From the NCBI GenBank assembly GCA_021773055.1, contig JAJFKV010000061.1, positions 1 through 54,231 of the forward strand: a stretch of DNA of 54,231 nucleotides, read 5' to 3'. Of this stretch, positions 18,251 to 26,344 are shown piece by piece; within the stretch, counting starts at the first letter, position 1, and each line of letters begins with the position of its first letter. The stretch comes from Woeseiaceae bacterium (GTDB taxonomy: Bacteria > Pseudomonadota > Gammaproteobacteria > Steroidobacterales > Woeseiaceae). Under the pieces are notes generated by a model. The model made no database searches and was not told the DNA's origin. It was given only the letters and a program-made list of their open reading frames with translations. The position numbers and the translations under genes were made by a program.

Positions 18251-18723
18251 CGTCGCCCGTTCCGGGAGTTGGGGTCCAGCACGAGTTCGGATACCTCAGC
18301 ACCACGCTTGAAAGTCACTGCGGCACTACTCACCTTTTCCAGAAGCCAGCCGTCGTGTGACATGCCCTCAGCCAGTTGCAAAAGCTGGTTATTACTTGTA
18401 TTGCGAAGCACAGCGACTCTGGAGTCGGATGTAATTGCGACTCCCTCGAGTGTCAGGCGCAGCGGCAGCCGGGGCGTTGTTGCTACCGGCTCCGGCGTTG
18501 GCTCAGGCGGCAATTTGCGGTCCTGGAAGAATAGTGGCCGTTCCAGTACTTCTCTGAACACGCTGACATCCGGTGCAACGAACTCCTGCGCGGACGTTGT
18601 CAGTGCTGCGGTATCCGAGACGCTATCTGGCTCCGTTGGCTCGGGTGTCTTAGCCGGATAAAGCTCGATCGCGACCACTCCCGCCAGGACCGCAATAATG
18701 AGCAGCAATGAAGTTCGAGTCAT
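18247..18723 (-). CDS. short type II secretion GspC/XpsN-like protein
   Basis: A 158-residue bitopic inner-membrane protein: one N-terminal helix (LLLIIAVLAGVVAIELY), a Pro-rich linker, RPLFFQDRK, and a C-terminal beta domain of the HR type (LRLTLEGVAI, VAVLRN, LQLAEG, GWLLEKV). There is no PDZ or coiled-coil region, so it is shorter than classical GspC. Its position after gspM matches xpsN in the Xanthomonas gene order as I recall it. The likely job is to connect the inner-membrane platform to the GspD secretin. It overlaps gspM by 4 bp. PilP-like is an alternative label. Confidence 0.7.
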   Translation of the reverse strand: MTRTSLLLIIAVLAGVVAIELYPAKTPEPTEPDSVSDTAALTTSAQEFVAPDVSVFREVLERPLFFQDRKLPPEPTPEPVATTPRLPLRLTLEGVAITSDSRVAVLRNTSNNQLLQLAEGMSHDGWLLEKVSSAAVTFKRGAEVSELVLDPNSRNGRR

Positions 18724-19295
18724 TGCTCTGCCGCCATGAAGGTGATCAGGTCGATATCGACCTCAAATTGAGTGCCGGTCGTTTGCAGCGCCCGGCGACT
18801 GTCCACGTTGTTGCGCAGTGAAACGTTGTCGAGGAACAGATAAACATCATTGCTTTCGATGGAGTGAAATGTGTTGACGATGCTCGTCAGTGTGCCGCGC
18901 AAGCGAGCCTTGAGCACCACTCGAACAAACTGCTCTTCCTGCCCGGCAGGAAGTATCTGGGTACTCAAAACCTGTGCGCCGTTCGCGCCGGCCAGGCTTT
19001 TAAGAATGCCTTGCAGTTCGGCTGCGGCGACAGCTTCGGTATTGCTCTGCAGGTAGTTTCCGGCGCTGAGTTGGGCTGCCCTGATTTGTTCATAACGCGG
19101 CCGCAGTTCCGCGTCGTTGGCAGCCATTTGCTGAAGTCGCCCCAGTCGCTGCTGCATCTGACCAATGCTCTCCCGGTACGAGGTATTAACGGACCAGGCA
19201 GGGATCGCTATGGCAGTGGTTATGAGCGCAAACACGATCACTAACAGCGAAACGGCCAGATTACGTTGCTGTTTCTTGTCCATGTCCTGAATCAC
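18720..19295 (-). CDS. gspM: type II secretion protein GspM
   Basis: A 191-residue protein with one transmembrane helix near residues 10-30, a coiled-coil stretch (Q-M-Q-Q-R-L-G-R-L-Q-Q-M) and a C-terminal ferredoxin-like domain. It fits the GspM (T2SSM_b) family, which stabilises GspL in the platform. It starts by ATGA overlap with gspL; a second Met 12 bases later is possible. It lies in a continuous minus-strand operon. Confidence 0.8.
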   Translation of the reverse strand: MIQDMDKKQQRNLAVSLLVIVFALITTAIAIPAWSVNTSYRESIGQMQQRLGRLQQMAANDAELRPRYEQIRAAQLSAGNYLQSNTEAVAAAELQGILKSLAGANGAQVLSTQILPAGQEEQFVRVVLKARLRGTLTSIVNTFHSIESNDVYLFLDNVSLRNNVDSRRALQTTGTQFEVDIDLITFMAAEQ

Positions 19296-20395
19296 GTCGC
19301 GTCCGCCGACTCAAGCTGCATCGATATGTGGAATCGCTCCCGGTCCGTGCGCGGTACCTGTACCACCGATGATCTGAACTGTGCTTCCTTGAACAGCGGC
19401 GATGACTCGAGTAACTGAATAAGATCAGAAGCCGATGTTGACTGACCTTGCAGCTGTATTTCCGAACCGGTCACGTCGAGACGAACCAGCCAGGTGTTGT
19501 CCGGCAATATGCGCGTGGTTTCATCCAGTATCCGCAAGACCATCACGCTGGAGAGTTTCTTTTGTGTCAGGAACTCAGAGGTCCTGGTGATGCGTTCGAC
19601 ATCGCGCCGTAATTCAAGACCACTTTGACCGGTGGACTCGGCGATAAGAATTTCCTGCTCGAGCTGCGTCACTTTATTCTTGTTCAATAGAGGTGGCAGC
19701 ACCAGCGCTACGATAAAAAGCAAGACGCACATCGATGCGAGCACAGTGTTGAGACGAGGAGCCGCAAACGGCCTCGATGGGCGCATCGCGGTGGACAGCA
19801 AATTGACCGGAACCAGCTCGGAGTCTTGATCCTGCGTGGTGATGGTGTCTGGTGCGAGGCCGAGTTGTGTCATCTTCTCGATAAATTCGTCGACGACTTT
19901 CCTGGGAGAAACGATGAGGTCGAGGGTAATCGTATTCGTCGCGGAGTGCCGTCCTGTCACACGGAAGTCGTAGTAGACCTGGTGGGCCGCGAAGGGCGTA
20001 TGCCGGTCCATTTCGAAACCAAGTACTTCGCGCAGATTTTCTTCCGCGGCGAGCGGCAACGTTAATGCGCGTTGTAGCACTTTGTCTTCAGGCAGGGCGA
20101 AGACAAGTTCATTAATCTGTGCCGACAGGTCGGCAGGGAGTTCGACCGCATCTGCTGGCAGGCGCGCGATATCTTCCCGACCGGAATTCTTGCTCTCGGA
20201 GAAAAGCCACTCGTCATTTTCCAGCGCAACAACGATGCGTCTGTTGGCATTCGCGATCGCTTCCCGGGTATTTTCCGGCAGCGCGGCAACGAGCTCACCG
20301 ATCCACCACGACCAGAAATTCGAAATCGGTCGCAACAGCGGGTCGAATAGTCTGACGCGGTACCTGGAGAGGCTTTTGGTGAGTGCGGATGACAT
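19292..20395 (-). CDS. gspL: type II secretion protein GspL (PilM/PilN-like)
   Basis: The frame is longer, but the Met at 20395 is chosen: it lies 7 bp after the gspK stop and gives MSSALTKSLSRYRVRLFDP, a typical membrane-proximal start. The 367-residue protein has a divergent actin-like cytoplasmic part with ALPEDKVLQRALTLPLAAEE and the FEMDRHTPF motif, one transmembrane helix near residue 225 (CVLLFIVALVLPPLL), a coiled coil and a periplasmic ferredoxin-like domain. GspL recruits the GspE ATPase to the platform. The architecture is also that of the PilM-PilN fusion family. Confidence 0.85.
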   Translation of the reverse strand: MSSALTKSLSRYRVRLFDPLLRPISNFWSWWIGELVAALPENTREAIANANRRIVVALENDEWLFSESKNSGREDIARLPADAVELPADLSAQINELVFALPEDKVLQRALTLPLAAEENLREVLGFEMDRHTPFAAHQVYYDFRVTGRHSATNTITLDLIVSPRKVVDEFIEKMTQLGLAPDTITTQDQDSELVPVNLLSTAMRPSRPFAAPRLNTVLASMCVLLFIVALVLPPLLNKNKVTQLEQEILIAESTGQSGLELRRDVERITRTSEFLTQKKLSSVMVLRILDETTRILPDNTWLVRLDVTGSEIQLQGQSTSASDLIQLLESSPLFKEAQFRSSVVQVPRTDRERFHISMQLESADAT

Positions 20396-20402
20396 GATTG
20401 GA

Positions 20403-21278
20403 TTATTGAGCCGTTTGCGGCAGAGAACGTCCGGGCTCGTGCCAGGCCAATACGGTGTACGGCCGATCATCCGTTGGCGCGACACGCACTACCACCTCAA
20501 TCGCTGCTATGGCGGTCTCGGATGAGGCTTCCGCGTAAATATGAAACGTGCCCGCACGTACTGCCTGAGCCGGTGTGGAGCGCGGGTTACCGGGCAGGGT
20601 ATCGTCCACTGAATTCACGCGCTCACCTGTCAGAGCCCGAACCAGCTCCGCCGGAGCGAATTCCAGGTTTACGCCGGGATGCCCGGAGTAAACGGTTACC
20701 AGTGGTGCGATATGTTGAAAATATTGATTTGTCATACCCAGGACGTAGCGTAGCTCATCAACGGCCAGAAAAGGACCGTTTCGAATCGTCCATCCGGACT
20801 GTCGCGATGGATAGTCGTCTTCCTCAGCACCGTGCAAGCGCGTCAGGTCGTCCGTGTCACGCCAGTCCAGAATCGCGTCGACGAGCGCCGCTTTTGAATC
20901 GGTGTCTGCACCGCTAACGTCGAGCAACGCAGACAAGAGCCGGGGAGTAGCGCTGTTCAGGTCCAGCAGCCCGGTTGATGTCCGTATAGCGACGGACACT
21001 GTCTCATCGTTAATGGTGACTTTTCGAACGTCGCCGTTAACAGGCCAGGGATCCAGGCTACCGCTACTCAGCAGCTCAAGTATCGCTCTTTGCACACCCG
21101 AGTTCGCAGTGGCCTGAAGCTGAGCGAATTCGAGCTGTCGTGCCGCGAGCCGGGTTGTCGTGTGAACGTTGCTGCTGTGCGCAGTGGCAATAACGCTGAG
21201 CAGTACAATAACCCACAGCACAATTACCAGCGCCAGACCGCGCTGCTTTTGTGGGAAATTTCTGCTGGCAGGGATCAC
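20403..21278 (-). CDS. gspK: type II secretion minor pseudopilin GspK
   Basis: A 291-residue pseudopilin with a QRGLALVIVLWVIVLLSVIA N-terminus, which lacks the Glu at position +5, as expected for GspK at the pseudopilus tip. The large globular domain carries LLDLNSATPRLL, the helix-hairpin-helix-like signature of GspK. It overlaps gspJ by ATGA. With GspI and GspJ it forms the tip complex that starts pseudopilus assembly. Confidence 0.92.
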   Translation of the reverse strand: MIPASRNFPQKQRGLALVIVLWVIVLLSVIATAHSSNVHTTTRLAARQLEFAQLQATANSGVQRAILELLSSGSLDPWPVNGDVRKVTINDETVSVAIRTSTGLLDLNSATPRLLSALLDVSGADTDSKAALVDAILDWRDTDDLTRLHGAEEDDYPSRQSGWTIRNGPFLAVDELRYVLGMTNQYFQHIAPLVTVYSGHPGVNLEFAPAELVRALTGERVNSVDDTLPGNPRSTPAQAVRAGTFHIYAEASSETAIAAIEVVVRVAPTDDRPYTVLAWHEPGRSLPQTAQ

Positions 21279-21904
21279 AATGTTTGCCTTGAGTAGAGCG
21301 GCACGACAAGGTCTGGCCAGCCAACACCCTCATCTTTCGGGCTGAATCTGATGCGCACCAGTTTTGGCAACATCTCGGCGCTTGCTGGCCATTCGGAATA
21401 CCAGGTTTCGCGGCTGTCCATTTCGACCGCGCCGTAGTAATCGAGTGCAACTGAGTCGAACGTCGTCGTGAAAGCGATCTCGTTCGCATTTGGAGATGCG
21501 CGAAAGTCTTTTGCCCCCGGATCGTACGCTACGTATTCGAGCCGCAATGTGGAGCTATCCGGCTGATTGTCGAATATCAATGCGTAGCTCAGTAGTCCGA
21601 CCCTGTCGGACTCAAACGGCGCCGGTGCAATAAACCGGACGAGACTTTGCTTTCCCGTGAACGCAATTCGTGGATCATCCTCATCTTGCCAGCTTACTGC
21701 CACTGTCTGGCCCATCTGCCGGCGCAGGAATTCGGCAAATGAGCGCATCTCCTCAATGGAGTCAGACCGCTCATATCCGGCTTCCCAGCTGCGATTCCCG
21801 ATACGGATTGCAGCGAATGCTGTCGTCATAACCATCGAGACGATCACCATGGCGATCAAGAGTTCGAGCAGCGTGAAACCCGCCTGATTCCTGTGATTAT
21901 TCAT
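21275..21904 (-). CDS. gspJ: type II secretion minor pseudopilin GspJ
   Basis: A 209-residue pseudopilin with prepilin motif AGFTLLELLIAMVIVS, cleaved after Gly by a prepilin peptidase that is not encoded in this window. The globular part fits GspJ length and position (EEMRSFAEFLRRQMGQ). It overlaps both gspI and gspK by 4 bp, so the tip genes are tightly coupled. Confidence 0.92.
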   Translation of the reverse strand: MNNHRNQAGFTLLELLIAMVIVSMVMTTAFAAIRIGNRSWEAGYERSDSIEEMRSFAEFLRRQMGQTVAVSWQDEDDPRIAFTGKQSLVRFIAPAPFESDRVGLLSYALIFDNQPDSSTLRLEYVAYDPGAKDFRASPNANEIAFTTTFDSVALDYYGAVEMDSRETWYSEWPASAEMLPKLVRIRFSPKDEGVGWPDLVVPLYSRQTL

Positions 21905-22302
21905 CGGGTCTGCCGCTTTTCTTCACCGAGCACCAGGCTACTGAGTTGTACACGCCGTTCCGATTTCGCATTCGCCCACTCGACTTCAACCGTTACTGTG
22001 TACGCGTTTAGTGGCGTATTCGTAGCGGCTGAGTATTCGTAGTTTTCGACGGTCCGTGTCCAGCGAAATTTCTCGTCGCTAATGCCGTCAGACGAGCCTG
22101 TCGAAAGTGGCGCAAGTGCGCTCGCAGAGTTTAGTTGTGTTCTGGCGATCAAGACCGCGCGGGTGTAGTCATCAGAAACTGAAATGTTGCGTAACCCGCC
22201 GGAGAAAATCTGCAGCAATACGCTAAGCGCCAAAGCCAGTATGACCATGGCAACCAGCACCTCGATCAAGGTATAGCCCGAGTTTTGCCGCTTAGAAAAC
22301 AT
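21901..22302 (-). CDS. gspI: type II secretion minor pseudopilin GspI
   Basis: A 133-residue protein with prepilin motif SGYTLIEVLVAMVILALALS and a short globular domain, the usual size for GspI. Its start overlaps gspH by 11 bp and its stop overlaps gspJ by 4 bp. It is the scaffold of the GspI-J-K tip. Confidence 0.92.
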   Translation of the reverse strand: MFSKRQNSGYTLIEVLVAMVILALALSVLLQIFSGGLRNISVSDDYTRAVLIARTQLNSASALAPLSTGSSDGISDEKFRWTRTVENYEYSAATNTPLNAYTVTVEVEWANAKSERRVQLSSLVLGEEKRQTR

Positions 22303-22768
22303 TCGGCTCGTCCTGGCTGATCCTGATCTTGCCCATTAGCCAATCGACACTGACCGTATAGTTATGCTGTTTTCGTCGCAGCAGAATATTCGCACCGTTG
22401 CTGCTGCCGTCCGGGTAGAAGCGCAGGCGAAACGGGTCATCGCCTGTGACTTCATTGTCATGCGTTCTGATGTGAAGCGTCGCGCCTCGCGGCAGCAACT
22501 GCTCTTCCTTATCGTTGATAACGTAGCGAGCGGGTTCTGTACCAATGAACGTGATTTCCACTGGCACACCGCGGCTGATAGCGCTAAAGCGGGCATGTCG
22601 AAGCGACACGGCCAGCTGGCGCGTCGCGCCCTTGAGTTCGGTGCCAGGAATGACAGCGGATATCAGGGGTGGAACGGCTGCCATAAGCAGTCCGGCGATC
22701 GCGAGTACCACCAGCAATTCAAGCAGCGTAAAGCCGCGTACGAGTTTGGCTTTTGCGCGGCCCGTCAT
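22292..22768 (-). CDS. gspH: type II secretion minor pseudopilin GspH
   Basis: A 158-residue protein with prepilin motif RGFTLLELLVVLAIAGLLM. The globular domain has LKGATRQLAVSLRHARFSAI, typical of GspH/FimT. It starts by TAATG overlap with the gspG stop and links the pseudopilus shaft to the tip. Confidence 0.92.
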   Translation of the reverse strand: MTGRAKAKLVRGFTLLELLVVLAIAGLLMAAVPPLISAVIPGTELKGATRQLAVSLRHARFSAISRGVPVEITFIGTEPARYVINDKEEQLLPRGATLHIRTHDNEVTGDDPFRLRFYPDGSSNGANILLRRKQHNYTVSVDWLMGKIRISQDEPNVF

Positions 22769-23202
22769 TACCAGCTCACGATATCCGCCGCTTCACCGTC
22801 GCCGCCTGTGGCTTTATCCTGGCCCAGCGAGTAGATATCAAATACACCATTTTCTCCAGGAAAAACATAATGATAGGGCGTTCCCCAGGGGTCGGTGGGG
22901 AGGTTCTTTTTCTTGATATACGGTCCGTTCCAGTTATTCGCCCCGGCCGGTTTTTGCACGAGCGCATCGAGTCCTTCCTCGGTGGAGGGAAAGCGACCGA
23001 CCTCGAGGTGATAGAGCTCGATACTGGCGATGAGGTCTTCAATTTGCAGTTGTGCTGTATCGGTCTTTGCGGTGGCCAGGTACTTCAGAACCCGAGGGCC
23101 AACCAGTCCGGCCAACAGGCCCAGTATCACGAGCACCACAAGCAACTCGATCAATGTAAATGCAGCCTGGCGCCGTCTGGTTTCTTTATGTGCTTGTCTC
23201 AT
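22768..23202 (-). CDS. gspG: type II secretion major pseudopilin GspG
   Basis: A 144-residue major pseudopilin with motif AAFTLIELLVVLVILGLLAG, AKTDTAQLQIEDL, YHLEVGRFPST and the calcium-binding C-terminal loop region containing DPWGTPYHYV. This is the best conserved gene of the locus. A GAGGGAG ribosome site lies about 9 bp upstream of the start, consistent with high expression of the shaft subunit. It follows gspF by 20 bp. Confidence 0.96.
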   Translation of the reverse strand: MRQAHKETRRRQAAFTLIELLVVLVILGLLAGLVGPRVLKYLATAKTDTAQLQIEDLIASIELYHLEVGRFPSTEEGLDALVQKPAGANNWNGPYIKKKNLPTDPWGTPYHYVFPGENGVFDIYSLGQDKATGGDGEAADIVSW

Positions 23203-23222
23203 TTCGTTTTGTCTCCCTCGTA

Positions 23223-24437
23223 TCAGATGACGAGTTCGTTAATGCTCAATATCGCGGCGAGTATGGAAATGATCACGGCAGCGATGATCACGCCGAGAAT
23301 CAAAATAAGTGCAGGCTCCAGAACGGCGAGCGTTCTTTTTACGGTCACCTGTGTGTCACGGTCGTAGGTGTTGGCAACCTGCAGCAAGATATCCGCCAGC
23401 TCGCCGGACTCTTCGCCAACCCGAATCATCTGCACCGCGAGCGGCGGAAAGCGTGCCTCGACACCTAACGGCTCAGCAAAACTCTGGCCGTCTTTCAAAC
23501 CGTTCGCGACACGTTCCAGGCCATCCGCTATTACCCGGTTGCCAACGGTGTCTCTTGCGATCACGAGAGCCTTTAACAGCGGAATTCCATTCTGCAACAG
23601 TGTGCTCAAAGTTCGCGAGAAGCGCGCTACTTCAATCTTGACCGTGATTGCGCCGATCATGGGCAATCGCAACAGACCCGCGTGCAGAGAATACTGGCTG
23701 GTCGGATTCCTGAGCCGCCGTCGCAGCAGCGCGACGAGTGCGGCGATGACGGGTAACAATATCCAGCCGTAACGTTGCATCGCATCGCCGAGGCCGATCG
23801 TAATACGTGTCGACAGGGGCAAAACCTGTTCCGCACTTTCGAACATTTCGGTGAATTGCGGCACGACGTAACCAAGCAATATAAAAATGGAAGCGAGTGC
23901 CACGACGATCAGGATGGCGGGATAAATAAGTGCCGAGACCAGCGTGTCGCGAAGCTCCTTGCTTCGCTCAAGGTGTTCCGCGAGACGTTCGAGGATAACG
24001 TCAAGGCTGCCACCGGATTCGCCGGCACGTAACAGGCTGACGTAGAACCGGGAGAAAACAGAACCCTGTTCCTGAACGGCATCGGAAAGCGCCACACCCT
24101 CTTTGACGCGTCCACGAATATCGTCCAGCAGTTTTTCCAGGGGCGTATCAGCATGCAAGGTCACCAGCACGTGCAGTGCCCGATCAAGTGGCAAACCGGC
24201 ACGCAACAGGATACTCAGCTCTCTGGTCGCATCTGCGACGTGCGCATCGCTTACGCGTTGTCGACGTATCTGAAAACGTTTCTGTGGCGCTCGCGGTTCT
24301 GCTGCGGCATCGATTCGAATAGGAATGTGGCCTGATGCCTGCAATTGTTCGACGATGTTTTCGCGACTGCTGCCGGTCAGCGTGCCATTGGTAACTTTGC
24401 CGTCCGCAGTCGCCGCTTTATACAGAAACGTAGCCAT
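23223..24437 (-). CDS. gspF: type II secretion platform protein GspF
   Basis: A 404-residue polytopic inner-membrane protein with duplicated GspF domains: AGLPLDRALHVL and FSRFYVSLLRAGESGG in the first, NGIPLLKALVIARDTVGN and LAVQMIRVGEESGEL in the second. It starts with MATFLYKA, usual for the family, and overlaps gspE by 20 bp. It is the central platform protein that works with the GspE ATPase. Confidence 0.95.
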   Translation of the reverse strand: MATFLYKAATADGKVTNGTLTGSSRENIVEQLQASGHIPIRIDAAAEPRAPQKRFQIRRQRVSDAHVADATRELSILLRAGLPLDRALHVLVTLHADTPLEKLLDDIRGRVKEGVALSDAVQEQGSVFSRFYVSLLRAGESGGSLDVILERLAEHLERSKELRDTLVSALIYPAILIVVALASIFILLGYVVPQFTEMFESAEQVLPLSTRITIGLGDAMQRYGWILLPVIAALVALLRRRLRNPTSQYSLHAGLLRLPMIGAITVKIEVARFSRTLSTLLQNGIPLLKALVIARDTVGNRVIADGLERVANGLKDGQSFAEPLGVEARFPPLAVQMIRVGEESGELADILLQVANTYDRDTQVTVKRTLAVLEPALILILGVIIAAVIISILAAILSINELVI

Positions 24438-26181
24438 CGGCTTGCTCCGGTGTTACGCGCAATACTTCCTCAAGCGTTGTTATTCCGGCAACCGCCTTGC
24501 GGAAGCCGTCGTCACGCATTGTCACCATGCCACCTGCAGCGGCCGCTGCAGCAATCTGGTTGGCATCAGGTTGCTTCATTATCAGGTTCTTAATCTCGCT
24601 GGACATGATCAGGATTTCGAGTATCGCGCTTCTGCCCGAGTAGCCTGTTCTTCCGCAGTGCTCGCAGCCGATCGCCCGGTTCAGGCTGACTTCGCCATCG
24701 ATCGCGAATCGCTCGAGTTGCCAGCGCTCGATGACTTCATCGATAGGGACGTAACGCTCACTGCAGTTGTCGCACAGTTTGCGCACCAGGCGTTGTGCCT
24801 GAACAGCGTTGATCGACGACGTGAGCAGGTAGTCTTCAACACCCATGTCCAGAAGCCGCATGACGCTGCCCGCGGCGTCGTTTGTATGCAGCGTTGACAA
24901 AACCAGGTGACCCGTCAGTGCCGACTGCACTGCGATCTGCGCGGTCTCCGCATCACGCATTTCGCCAACCATAATTACGTCAGGATCCTGGCGCACGATC
25001 GAGCGCAGCGCGTTTGCGAAGGTCAGCCCGATTTGCGGTTTGACCTGCATTTGATTGATGCCGTGGATGTTGTACTCAACCGGATCTTCGATCGTGATGA
25101 TCATGCGTTCCGGCTGATTCAAATGGCTGAGCGCTGCGTACAGTGTCGTTGATTTGCCGCTGCCTGTCGGGCCGGTCACCAGCAGGATGCCGTGCGGCAT
25201 CGCCAGTATTTCCTGCATGGCCTTTTCCTGCTGCTTCGAGAAGCCGAGTGGCCCGAACTCCAGCGAGGCATCGTCGCGCTGCAAGAGACGCAGCACCACA
25301 CTCTCGCCATACATCGTTGGCACCGTCGAAACACGCAGGTCAATCTCTTTGCCACGGACGCGGTGCCGGAAGCGGCCATCCTGTGCCAGCCGTCGCTCGG
25401 CGATGTTCATGTTGGCCATGATCTTGATTCTGGAAATTACGGCGGCGCTTGAGTCAGTGGCAGGCGGATCAACTTCACGCAACAGGCCATCAACGCGGAA
25501 GCGAACCTTAAGTTGTTTTTCAAAAGGCTCGATGTGCACATCCGACGCACCCGCTTCGGCAGCGCTGTGCAATAACTGGTTCACAAGTTTAATTACCGGC
25601 GCCTCACCCGCGAGTTCGCGAAGTTGTTCAACGTCGTCGATATATTGCGCTGACGTCGTCGATGACTGATTACCGTCATTGCCCGCGGCTGCGTCGTTGT
25701 ATTGCTGTTCCAGTGCGATCTCTATTTCTGAAGGAACACCGATGCAAACTTCGATGTTCTTGCCGCTGCATAACCCGATCGCCTGTAGTACATAGTTGTC
25801 TTCCGGGTTTGCCAGCGCCAGGGTAAGTTTGGCGTCGTCTTCTTCCAGCACGACGGCTTTGTGCTGTTTGAGGAAACGCGGCGAGATATCGGATTCGACG
25901 ACAGCTTCCAGCGGCATATCCTGTTTGCTAACAAGCGGCAGGCCGAGCTGCTGCGACAGGCTCTCTGCGACATCGTGTTCGGACACGAGGCCGAGCTTCA
26001 CCAGGATTGAACCTATTTGCTCCCATTCACCCTGCTTGTGCTGCAGTTCAAGTGCCCGCTGCACATTATGTTGATCAAGTTTTCCGAATTCGACGAGGTA
26101 CTCGCACAGCGATTTGTCCCGCAAATCATTTGCGAGGCGCTCACTACTGCCGGAATTCTCTTGATAAGCAGGTGCTTGCAT
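24418..26181 (-). CDS. gspE: type II secretion ATPase GspE
   Basis: A 587-residue hexameric ATPase. The N-terminal MshEN-like domain (LCEYLVEFGKLDQHNVQRAL) binds GspL. The core has the Walker A GPTGSGKSTTLYAAL near residue 340, the Asp box, Walker B DPDVIMVGEMRD, the His box HLVLSTLHTNDAAGS, and two C-x-x-C pairs (CDNC and CEHC) forming the zinc module seen in type II but not all type IV pilus ATPases. It is the first gene of the minus-strand operon and diverges from gspD. Confidence 0.96.
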   Translation of the reverse strand: MQAPAYQENSGSSERLANDLRDKSLCEYLVEFGKLDQHNVQRALELQHKQGEWEQIGSILVKLGLVSEHDVAESLSQQLGLPLVSKQDMPLEAVVESDISPRFLKQHKAVVLEEDDAKLTLALANPEDNYVLQAIGLCSGKNIEVCIGVPSEIEIALEQQYNDAAAGNDGNQSSTTSAQYIDDVEQLRELAGEAPVIKLVNQLLHSAAEAGASDVHIEPFEKQLKVRFRVDGLLREVDPPATDSSAAVISRIKIMANMNIAERRLAQDGRFRHRVRGKEIDLRVSTVPTMYGESVVLRLLQRDDASLEFGPLGFSKQQEKAMQEILAMPHGILLVTGPTGSGKSTTLYAALSHLNQPERMIITIEDPVEYNIHGINQMQVKPQIGLTFANALRSIVRQDPDVIMVGEMRDAETAQIAVQSALTGHLVLSTLHTNDAAGSVMRLLDMGVEDYLLTSSINAVQAQRLVRKLCDNCSERYVPIDEVIERWQLERFAIDGEVSLNRAIGCEHCGRTGYSGRSAILEILIMSSEIKNLIMKQPDANQIAAAAAAGGMVTMRDDGFRKAVAGITTLEEVLRVTPEQADGYVSV

Positions 26182-26344
26182 ACGGGTCCAGTCGACTGTT
26201 CAGTTGAATTTATTATTGCATTAGAACCCTAGCTTACTGATTACACGGAAAATCGGTACCGTCTGAGGCAAAACCTAATCAAAAGGTGGGTATTGGCGGC
26301 GAGCTTTGCACGGTAGGGTTGTAGGTCTGGATCATGGGGTAAAT
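26182..26344. promoter_or_regulatory. divergent promoter region between gspE and gspD
   Basis: This 163-bp AT-richer gap separates the two divergent secretion operons and must hold both promoters. I cannot assign convincing -35 and -10 boxes by eye. A GGGG stretch 5 bp before the gspD ATG at 26345 is a plausible ribosome site. Confidence 0.4.
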
